Shown here piece by piece: positions 1 through 10,597 of a stretch of 64,000 nt of DNA. The position numbers and the translations under genes were made by a program. Numbering within the stretch: the stretch's first letter is position 1; each line of letters begins with the position of its first letter. The stretch is from Gentiana macrophylla (Eukaryota > Streptophyta > Magnoliopsida > Gentianales > Gentianaceae): the NCBI GenBank assembly GCA_026214975.1, contig CM047809.1:23667460-23731459 (forward strand), in the 5' to 3' direction. A model generated the notes under the pieces. The model had not been told where the DNA came from. It ran no database searches and worked only from the letters and a program-made list of their open reading frames with translations.

Positions 1-61
1 CGTGACGCGGTGGCTCAAACCGCCGCAATAAGATTTAGCGAAAGATTGTATCGTTTTAGTG
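1..61. mobile_element. CACTA-like transposon terminal fragment, copy 1
   Basis: The window opens inside a fragment that is repeated near 27.4-27.7 kb and 45.9-46.2 kb. It ends in TAGTG (57-61), the inverse of CACTA, and carries a GCGG-type subterminal palindrome (complementary pairs of GCGGTTTGAACCGC type are clear in the other copies). Such subterminal repeats and CACTA ends are typical of plant EnSpm/CACTA elements. No matching opposite end is visible, so this is a remnant. Confidence 0.4.
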
Positions 62-380
62 ATGAAACAAAATTCTACTACCACATAAAACACACAAAAT
101 CATGTTGATTCTTATTTTCATGTGAAGTTTCATCAAAGGCATTTAAAATTTCTTCAAGTCATTCTTTACACAGATAATTAACTCACAAATTTCTTACACA
201 GATAATTAATTAATGCCATTATCTTGTTTTGTATGAAAGGTTAAGAAATTCTAAAATAAAGAGAGTCCAACATGGAAACATTTACAGAAATTGTTTTGGG
301 AAAAATAAAGCCATATTCAAAAGTAGAAAATGAAATCGAGAGACAAACTCATCAATGTAAATGTAAATGACAGAATAATA

Positions 381-650
381 CTACCTTACATAATATAATA
401 TAAATCATCCTACACTTTTCTACTTGTCCATAATATAAGTCATTCTACATTACCGTCGCAACATTTATTCTTTCTTTTCTATCTTACCCCTAATTTATTA
501 TTAATTCAACAACTTTTCATTCTTAACAACTATGTATTAATGATGATAGTGAGGTATTTTAGACATTAACCTTCAAATTAATGACATTCAACCAATTCCT
601 TAATCTGTGTGAAAACTCCTAGGATGACTTATATTTTAGACCGGAGGTAG
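381..650. mobile_element. Stowaway-like MITE with TA target duplication
   Basis: A 270-bp element with imperfect terminal inverted repeats of about 33 bp. The left end reads CTACCTTACATAATATAATA and the right end, reversed, reads CTACCTCCGGTCTAAAATAT; both run on to a shared ATAAxTCATCCTA. It is flanked by TA (379-380 and 651-652). The same place in the other two EG45 segments (near 27951 and 46291) is an unoccupied single TA, so the insertion postdates, or is private to, this copy. It has no coding capacity. Confidence 0.85.
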
Positions 651-995
651 TATATTTTAGTCTTTTATAAATACCATGGTAACAATACTACAAAAATTTG
701 TGTACCAATAATTAATCGCAGAATTCTCATAAAACAATTAATCGCATAAATGTTTTTTTTTTCAAGAATAATTATTAGCTCAAAAGAAATTTAGTTTTTA
801 ATCTAATATTCCCTCTACCCTGCAAAACTTTGCCCACTGCAATCTTCTCGGCATTCTGAAACCTGAAACCAAGAATAATTAAATGAACATTAATTTAGAA
901 ACAAAAGAAACATTAAATTACGGGGAAAAAAACTAAAAGAACTTAAATTATTATTTTATGAAATGTCAGGCTAATGTAACAACAGAGGTAGCTTA

Positions 996-1456
996 CTAAG
1001 AATAATCAATTTTGATAATTCCTGCTACAGGATTAGCAATGGCTGTAAAAGCTTCTTTAGAGAGATCAAGAGTTCCACCACAGCCAGGACAATGATCGAC
1101 AATTTTAACTTGAACGGTTTGTCCGGTACATGGATGTGGGACCGGATTCGTCGGACCGGTGCATGTCACGTTAAACATTTTCCCGCAAATTGCTCCTCCC
1201 GCCCATAAGGGATCACTCGCAGCAGCTATCATGAAACCTTGTGATTTGCCGCCATAGCATGCCGATGCTGTAAAAGCAAACATATATCAAACAGAGAATG
1301 ATAGGTGTAAATCCTTATAAACAAATAACACAAATATAAATACTTACGAATGTAGTTGGTGTAGAAAGTAGCAGTCCCAGGCACAGCACTAGTTGTGGAG
1401 GCTAGAACTATAAGAACGAGTACTAAAAGAGATTGAATTTGAAACTTCAAGGCCAT
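996..1456 (-). CDS. EG45-like domain / plant natriuretic peptide-like secreted protein, copy 1
   Basis: Two exons on the minus strand: 1456-1348 and 1267-996. The intron has donor GTAAGT and acceptor TTTTACAG. The spliced protein has 126 residues. Residues 1-24 form a hydrophobic signal peptide ending near TTSA, so the product should be secreted to the apoplast. The mature part is a single six-stranded double-psi beta-barrel (expansin-like) domain of EG45 type: GTATFY at its start, SACYGG, MIAAAS, CTGPTN, KIVDHCPGC, LDLSKEAF, and a C-terminal IKIDYS. Six cysteines are present. The expansin carbohydrate-binding domain is absent, as expected for this family. Related plant proteins (plant natriuretic peptides, citrus blight-associated p12) act outside the cell in water and ion balance and stress responses; applying that here is inference. 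The stop TAG overlaps a donor-like GTAAGC, with CAG acceptors near 865-872, so an intron in the 3' UTR is possible. Confidence 0.93.
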
Positions 1457-1570
1457 TATCGTTTCCTTTTTCTGTTTTCAAAAATAGCACTTGTAAATAA
1501 GATTAATAACAAATGGAAAATTATGGCTTTGAATCACAATGTTACTTGCTAAATCACATCACAATTGATA

Positions 1571-1581
1571 TCCTTTTATAC
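1571..1581 (-). promoter_or_regulatory. TATA box of EG45 copy 1
   Basis: On the minus strand GTATAAAAGGA lies 115-125 bp before the ATG, leaving an A-rich 5' UTR of about 90 nt. The identical box is present at the same distance in the other two intact copies. Confidence 0.7.
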
Positions 1582-1693
1582 TTGAATTCCATGCAGCCCC
1601 AAAAACATGCACCCAGCTTTTTGACAACAAAAAAAAGCAAAATTGGAAACCAAATCTTTATATTGTGGTAAGTAATCGTGCTCACAGTGAGCA

Positions 1694-2593
1694 TGTATCT
1701 AAAATTATTAATGAAAAATGAAGCAAAATTTTTAATATGTGGTTTTGAATCGAATTATTTTCTTTAATTAGGAATAATGATAAATGCATATTGCATGATC
1801 TTTTACCATTTTCTAGTAGGGGAATTCGGGAAAATTCACTCCTCCAATGCCTTCTATTTATAGACATGATTCCTTGATTTTGAATTTCAGTCCGTTGGGT
1901 TTTAATTTAATGCGGAGAATAATCCTTGATTCTTCCTTGATTTTATTCTCCTTGAGTTCAGTGATCTGGATTTTCTTCAAACGTTCTTCGTACAATCCGT
2001 CCTTGGTTGATTTTGCATTAATTGCTTGACTTCCACATTTTCTACGTTCTGATTCAAGTGTTGACAGCATACTTGACTATGCGGTTGCTTCACTTCATTG
2101 TTGTTTAGCCGATCCAATGACTACTTTACTTTTCTCTTTGGTCCTTGGTTGTTATGTAGCTATATCATCGATCTGCTAACCGATATATTTTGTACTGGTG
2201 ATAGAGCTTCTCTTCACTGATCCTTATTTTTTGTGAGATCAGTGTACACCATATTTAAAATAGATTTCATCACTTTTAATATGTATCTTAGACTTATCCA
2301 AGGTCATCAGGACTTCCCTGGTTATAAGTCATCCATAAGTCTTCGATTCTTTGTCTTTGGTACTTGGTACTTGGTGTCTTCACTCAATTTGGTCCATCGC
2401 TTCTTCACTTTCTTGAGTCGTCCTACAAGTCTAGTACAGTGCTTCTCTGACTGAACTTATACAAAATGTCAGACTCTAAGTAAAGTCTTATACAAACATT
2501 AATAACTCATTTAGACTTATTTCAAGTTGTCTTATTTCATTCTTGCTATAACGGCTAGTATGACCATCATCAAAACAACAAAACGTTCTAACA
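1694..2593 (-). mobile_element. 3' LTR of a Copia element (SIRE-like), copy 1
   Basis: On the minus strand the LTR starts TGTTAGAACGTTTTGTTGTT at 2593, directly after a purine-rich tract (AAAAGGGAAAT). It has its own TATA-like CTATAAATAGAAG at 1851-1863 and no primer-binding site after its end, so it is a 3' LTR. The inner edge is uncertain; the palindrome TGCTCACAGTGAGCA (1679-1693) marks it approximately. It reads toward the EG45 gene and ends about 100 bp before that gene's TATA box. Matching copies lie at 28.99-29.87 and 47.29-48.19 kb. Confidence 0.6.
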
Positions 2594-3105
2594 ATTTCCC
2601 TTTTGATGATGCCAAAACCCTCATAAGCTTGAATATAAGTACAAAAACATTTCATATAATAACAAGAATAAAACTTAGAAATTTTATTCTTCCATAAAGC
2701 GGCATAAAGATTCAAACATAATAACATTATTACAACTACAAGTTTCTCAAATTTTCCTAGTACATCTTGAACTTTGTAGTTTGGATCCTTCAATGTCTTA
2801 CAAATCAATTTTCGAAACTTCTATTTCCAATACTCCAACGTAGTGTTATATGAGAGTGCTACAAACATTTTCATTCAAAAGTATGTTGAAGTCAGGCATA
2901 GTCTCGTGTGCTCGTGGTTCTCCAAAGTATCTTTCCAATCATGCTTTGTCTTCAAACAATGTGTGAAACTTCCGACTTTCATATCCTTGTACATCACCTA
3001 TTCTTTGTTGAGATGTTAATCTAGACATTGGTTTGAAAAACTTACCTAGGTATTTGAATTCTTCTTGTCCTTATTGATTAAGTCCTCCGGCCTTTTGAGA
3101 AAGCC
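2594..3105 (-). mobile_element. 3' body fragment of the SIRE-like Copia element, copy 1
   Basis: This sequence precedes the polypurine tract and LTR and is shared by all three EG45 segments. Reading frames are broken. It contains no intact reverse transcriptase or integrase and seems to be only the distal 3' region. A separate insertion interrupts it at about 3105, and homology to the copy-3 segment resumes at about 4549. Confidence 0.5.
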
Positions 3106-4548
3106 TTCATTAAGCGTGATTTTATACGTTTTATAAGGATATATTTTGTAACAATTCTCTCCATATTCGTATGTTTCTCATAGAAATCGAGCTTTATATT
3201 GAAATATTGAGCAAGTGATGTTTTTAATGGGTTAGTTGCAAAATCGTATGAATTATGTGTAAAATTGATGGTTTTATATTTATTTGGAAGATACTACATT
3301 TTGCAATGTGTTTGATGTCTTGTAGATACACAATTTCGACCAAGAAGAGGATTAAAAGAGGTTGACAATCGGATTTATGAAGAGGAGAAGAGATAAAGAT
3401 GAAATCGATTGGAGATAAAGATGAGAAAATCGAGATTAAGTCATTTTGACGAGCGCCCAAGTCCCGTCAGTCGGATGGCGTCCGGATGAGATTTTTGGTT
3501 GAGAGAGTTTGACGCCGAGTGAACGAGCAGCGTCGCCTTAAGCGTCTGCAGAGGTGGGCGGGCGCCCACAATTCGGACGGGCGCCCACGGCCGACTTAAG
3601 CAAAAATGAACCGACCTAGTTTTCTATAAATACCAGCCGCGATTTCAACCCTAAGACATACATTATTGAGACCTATTGATACACAATCATTAGAGAAAAC
3701 CCTAGCGGCCCACAACTTTAGGGAGAGGTGAGGGTTGGTTATGGATTAGTTAGGTTTTTTGTTTTTTTCTTTTCTTGTTCGATCTTGATGATGGCTTGAA
3801 GCTGTGAACTTGGAGCAGCCATGGGAGATTTTCCAGCAGTGTTTTTATTCTTTCTTTGGATGATTTTGTGAGTGTTTTAATTAAAGCTTGTTTCTTTCCT
3901 TTGATTATTTGTTTATGCAACGTATATCGAAAGATTATTGTTATTGATGTTTACCGTATGGCGAGAGTCGTGTAAACGCTAGATCACCATAGGAAAGAAT
4001 AGATCTTTTAACCTAAACATAACGAGAGTTGATAGGTTAGAATATCTAGATTGTTAGATCTAATAAATCTTGCACCTTGGTTTGAAAACGTTAATCTTTA
4101 AGATCGAGAGATAAAAGATTGATAGGCGAATTATCTACGAGAGTAGGAATTCATACTTTTGAGAGGTGAATCACATCTTTGATTAAATCTTCACAAGATA
4201 ATCTAGGCAGGAAATTAAGGGTTGCGGGATGGTGGATCATGGGTTGTTCTATGTTGATTTGCTTCAGTCATTATCATGTTCGTTAGTTTTATTGTTCTCC
4301 TAGTTATAGTTTTATTTACTTTTGTTCGCAACAATGTTTTCCTGGCTTTGGACTAACAATCCTCTGTCCAGTTTATTTTCCGTTTTAGTTTCGTTTTAGT
4401 AGTAACAACCTTAGGAAAATTAATGAACTAGATACCCCGATTCCCCGTGATCGACTCCGGTATTAATCGCTATACTACGATCCCTACACTTGGGGAATAC
4501 CGGATTTATAAATTTTATTACTTGTTTGTTTTGTTAGATAAAATCCGT
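3106..4548. mobile_element. Gypsy-like LTR insertion absent from copy 3
   Basis: About 1.45 kb is present here but missing at the matching point near 48685. The end of the insert (GATCGACTCCGGTATTAATC and a following run near 4440-4500) resembles the 3' ends of large plant Ty3/gypsy LTRs, and similar text recurs at 34440-34540 and 60740-60850. No gene is visible. A clean target duplication was not found, so the exact ends are approximate. Confidence 0.45.
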
Positions 4549-6119
4549 GACAGCCACAGCACAGATTGGTTTGATGTACAACTAGAGCCAGATGCTTCCT
4601 CATTTTTTTCTTGTCTCTGAGCCATATACTGTTGAAATTGTGTCCTGAACCAAATCGGGTTAGACCGGATCCAACCGGGCTGGGTCTTTTACAGTCTATT
4701 TAGTTCATGTAATTGTTGGAATAGTGTCCTAAACCCAATCAGGTTGGACCGGATCCGACCAGGTCGGATCATTTCTACTATTTCTTTATGTTTATACATA
4801 TATTAAATGGCTTTTCATTTGTCATATATTTGTTCTTTTAAATAACCAATTATGAATTGTTATATGATAACGTCCTTAGTATTAAATTGTGATAGAGAAA
4901 CCATGATAGGCGATTATGGTTGATGAGATCTCTAATCACTTTAATAAGTTTGATACTTAAATGTCTCTAGTCTGATGTACTATTAAACAGGGCATTGATA
5001 GTATAAACAGACTAGCACGTATTAGATGTATTCTGTCTTTAAGGGCAGGGATAGATCTCGTCTATCGAAGTGTAGAGACACTTGGACTGTACGTGGACGT
5101 GTATCAGAGAATGCGTACATTAGACTGACCCACTTACACGGATAAGTGTCACACTATGTGACGGTTGTGTAATTATCCTTTTGACCGGAGTCTTCATGGC
5201 ATCACGGTGTGGATTGTCATGCTTTGACACTATTTAGGTTTCCCCTAGCCACGGGGCGATCATGCGGTAGTGATTGGGTATGATCTTTGAAGCATCGCGG
5301 AGTATACATGATTGGTCGTCCGGGAATCGCGTATCCTATGATTGGGATCGAATATCCGAAATGGCCTTCTTATAAGTAATGTCTTACTCTCGTGAATCTT
5401 TACAAAGTGGGAGTAAACGAGTTACTTCGAGAGAGCATGATATCCAGATTATAAGATACGGTCGTTGATGTTTTGACACTCGACTAACGACCGTATGGAT
5501 ATTATTACAATGATAGGATTGTAAGTTACACGATGCTGTTTCTCATGAAAGGTAGTAGTCATTGCATTTGACTCTTCCGATGATTGGGGTCACGGTGTGT
5601 TGTTGCTGACGCTATCCCGTGATCGTTAGGCATGAAGGGCATTTTCGTAATTTGCATTTTGTGTCTACGGCCAACATATTCGGAAGTCTATCGGGTCACA
5701 CACATATGAACATCTAGCCGGATTAAAATGTGGTTATAGTTGATAACCAAATAAGGAAAGTTTATCTTGAGACTATAAAGGTTATAGTGGTAAATTAATA
5801 TTGTGGTATTTATTTATTATGAATAAATTAAATACAAGATATTAATTATGGTGATTAATTATATGGGACAATTATCCAAAAGGACACATATTGGACTTAA
5901 TTAGGCAAAAAGGACATTCAAAACAAACACGTAGTTATAAGGACAAAAAGTAGGTAGATAGACCCAAATGCCCTTAATGAAGAAAATAAAAAAAAATTAA
6001 AAAGGGGGAATAGGCGCGGAAGGGGATACTCGCTGAATGTCTAATTATTTTACTACACAAACGTTGATGTTGTTGTTGTTGTTTTTTTTTTCTTTCTGGA
6101 CGTACATTGAAAGTGTTTA

Positions 6120-6139
6120 ATTGTTTGTTTTTTTTTTTT

Positions 6140-6172
<33 letters not shown>
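6120..6172. repeat. Poly-T tract
   Basis: A run of about 50 bases that is almost pure T, broken by single Gs. On the minus strand it makes a false lysine-rich reading frame. Confidence 0.85.
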
Positions 6173-6199
6173 GTGGATGGTGAAATTTCTTTTTTCTTT

Positions 6200-6470
6200 T
6201 TTTCATTGACCACCGTGGTGCATTGACGACCATCTCGATGCATTGACCACCGTGATGTATTGAACACCGCAATACAGTGACCATCCCGATGCATTGACCA
6301 CTGCGATGCAGGGACCACCCCCGATGTAGTGACCACCGCGATGGATTCCTCACCCCGATGCATTAACCACCGAGATGTAGTGATCTCCGCGATGTATTGA
6401 CCAATATGATGCGATGACCACCACAATGCATTGACCACCGCGATGCATTGACAACCGCGATGCGTTGACA
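6200..6470. repeat. Minisatellite, unit near GCATTGACCACCGCGAT
   Basis: A diverged array of 16-19-bp units of the form GATGCATTGACCACCGC, about fifteen copies. The open frames across it on the minus strand (repeated HRGGQC-like residues) come from the repeat and are not genes. Confidence 0.8.
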
Positions 6471-8050
6471 TCATCAATGATATATGCAGTGACATTGACA
6501 ATGATATATGCAGTGACATCGGTGATCATATATACGTGACATAAACAATTTATGAAGTGACATCGGCAATCAGATATGCAGTGACATCAACATTTTATGC
6601 AGTGACATCAACAATCATATATGAATGACATCAACAATTTATGTAGTGACATCGGCAATCATATATGCAGAGACATCGCGATGCAGTGCCCACCCCCGAT
6701 GCAGAGACACCGCGATGAAGTGGCCACCCCAGATGCAGAGACCATCGAGATGTAGTGATCACCGGGATGCAGTGACATTTGATGAAACAACACCATGATG
6801 ACATTTGATATTTTCCGACTTAATTTCATAAAATCGATTTCTTTTCTTCATAAAATCGACTTCAAATGACTATATCTTTTGATATAAAACTACGATCAAC
6901 ATAAATCTTTCACCTTAATTCATATTTTATGTAGTGACATCGACAATCATATATGCAGTGATATCAACATTTTATGCAGTGACATCGGCAATCATATATG
7001 CGTGACATCAACAATTTATGCAGTGACATCGACAATCAGATATGCAGTGACATGAAAATTTTATGCAGTGACATTAACAATCATATATGAATGACATCAA
7101 CAATTTATGTAGTGGCATCGGCAATCATATATGCAGAGACATCGCGATGAAGAGACACCGCGATGCAGTGGCCACCCCCGATGCAGAGACACCGTGATGA
7201 AGTGGCCACCCCCGATGCAGAGACCATCGGGATGCAGTGACATTTGAGGAAGCAACACCGTGATGACATTTGATATTTTTCCGACTTAATTTCATAAAAT
7301 CGACTTCAAATAGCTATATCAATTGATATAAAACTACGATCAACATAAATCTTTCGCCTTAATTCATATTTTTATGCAGTGACATCAGCAATCATGTATA
7401 CAGTGATGTCAACATTTTATGCAGTGGCATCGGCAATCATATTTACGTGACATCAATAATTTATGCAGTGACATCGACAATCAAATATGCAGTGACAACA
7501 ACATTTTGTGCAGTGACATTAGCAATCATATATGAATGACATCAACAATTTATGCAGTGACATCGGCAATCAAATATGCAGTGACATCAACATTTTTGTT
7601 GAACTTTTTTGTCCCGAAATTAGGAAGATTTTTCAGGGGAAATCAAGCTTATGAGCCGCGTCGAGCTATATCGAGTACTTAGCCAGTCGAGTTCGATGTT
7701 GCCTTTTTATGGCTCAAGCGTGCCCAAATTTTTTTAGTCGATTCGAGCTCGAGCCTAGGGAGTATCGAATTATAAAACTCCGATCAGCATATATAATTAT
7801 TTCACCCTAAATCATATTTTTCCGTCCTCTTTATTTTGATTTCTCATTTGATATTTTCCGAATTAATTTCAAAAAATCGATTTTTTTTCTTTATAAAATC
7901 GACTTCAAATGGCTATATCTTTTGATATAAAACTTTGTAAATTGTATATGCAGTGACATATGCAGTGACATCAATGTCACTGCATCAATTCTCTAACTGT
8001 AAATGCAGTGACATCAATATCACCGCATCAATTTTATTTCAAATCATACA
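6470..8050. repeat. TGCAGTGACATC minisatellite in higher-order units of about 450 bp
   Basis: Units of TGCAGTGACATCRRCAATCA type alternate with ATATATGCAGTGACATCAAC. They are grouped into larger units that each end in a unique block (ATTTGATATTTTCCGACTTA, then ATAAAATCGACTTC, then GATATAAAACTACGATCAAC). That block recurs near 6811, 7278 and 7852. A last trace of the array is at 8625-8690. Confidence 0.8.
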
Positions 8051-8201
8051 CAAACCCACCATCAACGTATAGCTTTTCTTTATTTATGATTGCTTCGATA
8101 AATGGTTCTTCTTTTACATATTTTTTTTGTTTAAAGCTGCATTTTAAGGATGTTTTGAAGAACAAATAAGCCTATTTGCTGCAAAAGTAATTAGCATATA
8201 T

Positions 8202-8633
8202 GTGTATTTATGCTTAAACGAGGGATTGATTGCTCGAGTTATTTTTGCTATTTTACATGACACAATCAGGCTCCTCATATATGTCACAATGATGTGCTGG
8301 AATGTTCACAGATGTTTGCAAGTTTTATTCTTTTATCATAGACAGTATATGTATATATTTATCATTGACTTGTACTTGAAATTGAAATATGCAGTTAAAT
8401 GCAGAACTACTTTTTGCAATCTGCTGCTTAAGTCTGTAAATCAATTGAAATTTCCTTTTCTGTTGTTTGGTTTGATGAAGCCTTCATTTGTGATGTTGCT
8501 TACTTTAAGGCAGAAGAACTTTGTTATGTTTTTTATATATGAACTAATCTTGCATTTTCTTTACTTACTGATGCTTGCATTACAAGCTCCAAACAACAAA
8601 AAAACAAAATATGAGACATTGAATATGCACTGA
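8202..8633. other. T-rich spacer inside the MULE-like element
   Basis: Between the minisatellite and the captured gene lies T-rich DNA with a long plus-strand frame of low complexity (hydrophobic residues from T-rich codons). No domain or motif is recognisable. It could be 3' flank of the captured gene, which runs on the minus strand. Confidence 0.4.
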
Positions 8634-8957
8634 CATCAACATCAAAATATGTATACAGTGACATCAATTCGTCACTGCATCAATTCTATTAAGAATACAC
8701 CATTAATCCGGACTCCATTAAAATAAGTTTCTGTTCTCACAAAATTATACTGAATCTGTGGTGGTGCATTGCCCCACACAGTAGTACACGCTTCATCTGA
8801 ATGCAGAAAGTCTACAACATTTGTGTACTCATTTTTCCTGTCATAAAAGCACTTTTTGACAACAATCTCTGTTTCTTCTTCAACCTCAGAATGCTTTCTC
8901 TTCTTCTTCTTTTTCTTCTTCTTCTTCCACGTGGGCTGCTGCGTCTTCATTTTCCTT

Positions 8958-9333
8958 CTACAAATCCATAGCATCCTCAGTCGTCTGTTTCTTCTTCTTA
9001 TTCTGTTTCTTTCCAGTTGATTCGCTTTCAGTTATCTTCTCTGCCTCTGCCTCTCTTCTTCTTCTTCTTCTTCTTCTTTTTCTTATCCTCATCACCTACT
9101 TCCACAGCTTTGTCCTCCTTTGCTAAAGTTTCAATCTGCCCGATAATGGCATCTGCTGCAAGATTATGAGTCTGCAAGGGAGAAAGGTTAATACATACAT
9201 ATATGTATACATACAGACCAGAAATGTAGCAACCAAAATGAAGGGAGGGACAAATAGCAGAGACCTTGGCAGGGGTTATAATTCCACCAGCACCCTTTAA
9301 CACCACCAATTTCCTCTTGAAGAATCTTGTCAT
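8958..9333 (-). pseudogene. Captured NOP56 C-terminal fragment with intron
   Basis: NOP56 is a core protein of box C/D snoRNPs in the nucleolus. Here only the region after the NOP domain is present. Minus-strand reading gives KGAGGIITPAK, a 93-bp intron (9264-9172; donor AG|GTCTCT, acceptor CTTGCAG), then THNLAADAIIGQ and a lysine-rich tail. GAGG(L/I)ITPAKT-N-AAD--GQ followed by a KKKK tail is characteristic of plant NOP56. Upstream a YDK-like stretch is in a different frame. Downstream the tail shifts frame inside the GAA repeat and continues as AEAEKITESES to a stop at 8958. These frameshifts and the missing catalytic-core regions (NOP domain, coiled coil) make it non-functional as NOP56. 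The retained intron shows DNA-level capture, not retroposition. Confidence 0.7.
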
Positions 9334-9555
9334 AAAACTTGCCTCAAACTTCCCTATTTATTGTTCAGTTTGGCTTTGACATTATGATAGTCTACTGGCA
9401 ACAAATTGTGAAAATTTGACAAAGGGAAAATATGGCCAGCTTGAGATACGTCAATCCAAATCATCAAATGGATGAAACATAAGAGAAATCTAAGCACTGA
9501 AAAACAACGAACCTGTTGAAACATAATCACTACATAATTTAACGGACTGGCCGTA

Positions 9556-9716
9556 ATCATCCCTGTTTTGATTCTCTATCATCATCATAGCCTTACCCTT
9601 AACCTTACCCTTAGCCTTCTTTTTCCTCTTAAACCCAGAAGCAGCTTTGACATCAATGTCTTCCCTCCTTTCAATTTCAGCCTTCCCCTCACTGCATTCT
9701 CATACTCGGAAGCCAT
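9556..9716 (-). pseudogene. Captured FAM32A-like N-terminal fragment
   Basis: The minus strand starts ATGGCTTCCGAGTATGAG and reads MASEYENAVRGRLKLKGGK. One frame over it continues DVKAASGFKRKKKAKGK. Plant FAM32A-like nuclear proteins begin with a similar short acidic-tyrosine start, then LKLKGK, then LDVKA followed by a lysine run, so a one-base deletion after LKLKGGK explains the break. Only the first exon-like part is seen; the conserved C-terminal domain is absent. It lies upstream of, and in the same direction as, the NOP56 fragment, giving a chimeric order. Identification rests on a short stretch. Confidence 0.5.
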
Positions 9717-9934
9717 TTCAACGGCACAAAGTTGCAGAAAAAAGAAAGAAAAAAACAAACTAATTTGCTGATATCCAAAGAGATCAACGAAAACAAAACA
9801 TGATTTCCTACTTCTTTTTCTTACTCAATTATTGACATAACCAGATCAATTCAGTTTAAACTAGCATAAGAGTGTCTTACGGCAAAAGGGTTTACACTCT
9901 TCATCTTCTTCTCCGGCGATTACGGCTGCTCAGA

Positions 9935-10120
9935 TTGGCGAGAGTTCAAACTTCGAGGTTTCAAACCGACCAGATTTGTCTTACGCCGGACAGAATCGGA
10001 TATAAAAGGAGCTCAGGCATCAACAGGAGATGTGCTGCTTAGACTTCGGGGGCTCAGACTGACCGGATTCGTCTTACGTCAATCGGAATCGAGCATAAAA
10101 AAGTTCAACCATCATCGACG
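9935..10120 (+). repeat. Imperfect tandem repeat, unit 93 bp
   Basis: Two units, each containing CTTCG(A/G)GG-T-A-AC-GACC(A/G)GATT and GTCTTACG, begin 93 bp apart (compare 9951 and 10044). A short plus-strand frame (10032-10241) covers the second unit and ends at the element edge; its product is not recognised. Confidence 0.6.
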
Positions 10121-10545
10121 ACAGCTCTTTGGATCCATTGCCACCGATTCAGAAGAACTCGCCAACGCCTTCAATATTGAGCAACTGGAAATGGTATTGA
10201 TCGAGAGACACGGTGGGAGAAGGGGTAATATAGGAAACTAATAAAAAAATGTGTCCTTATAAATGATGATCTTTTTGGGTGTCCTAGTACTAATTAAGTC
10301 CCAAAACACGCCCTTATAAACAAATAACACTAATTAAATATATGTATTTAGATACATATGTCGAAAATATATATGTATATTGATACACACATGTATTTTG
10401 TCAAATTAATTAATCATAATATTATATTAATTAAATAATATTAGGAAGCCAATTTATGGCTAAAGGTGGTATAGAACTTATTAGTGTATAAGATACACTT
10501 GGATTGTGAATTTAATTAATAGTATTACTAAATATTAATATAAGA

Positions 10546-10550
<5 letters not shown>

Positions 10551-10594
<44 letters not shown>
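10551..10594. repeat. (AT)n microsatellite
   Basis: About 22 uninterrupted AT units inside solo LTR D. Confidence 0.95.

Positions 10595-10597
<3 letters not shown>

Larger units (their letters stand above)
5865..10320. mobile_element. MULE-like element with captured gene fragments and minisatellites
   Basis: The element interrupts solo LTR D. Its two ends share inverted blocks in the same order: GGACTTAATTAG, then AGGACA, then ATAAGGACA (left 5892-5945; right, reversed, 10302-10250). The interior holds minisatellite arrays (6200-8050), two gene fragments on the minus strand (8958-9716), and a 93-bp tandem repeat. No transposase is visible, so it is non-autonomous. Inverted ends plus captured host exons fit a Pack-MULE; a perfect 9-bp target duplication could not be fixed because the flanks are AT-rich. 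Confidence 0.55.

Noticed and set aside
5974..6519. Minus-strand open frames of 181 and 78 residues
   Set aside because: They translate a minisatellite and a poly-T tract (repeated HRG-like and poly-Lys residues). No domain.
6200..8050. CRISPR-like array
   Set aside because: Plant nuclear DNA, variable unit length, no fixed repeat with unique spacers, no cas genes.
8202..8633. 143-residue plus-strand frame
   Set aside because: Hydrophobic residues from T-rich DNA, no motif, and antisense to the captured gene fragments.
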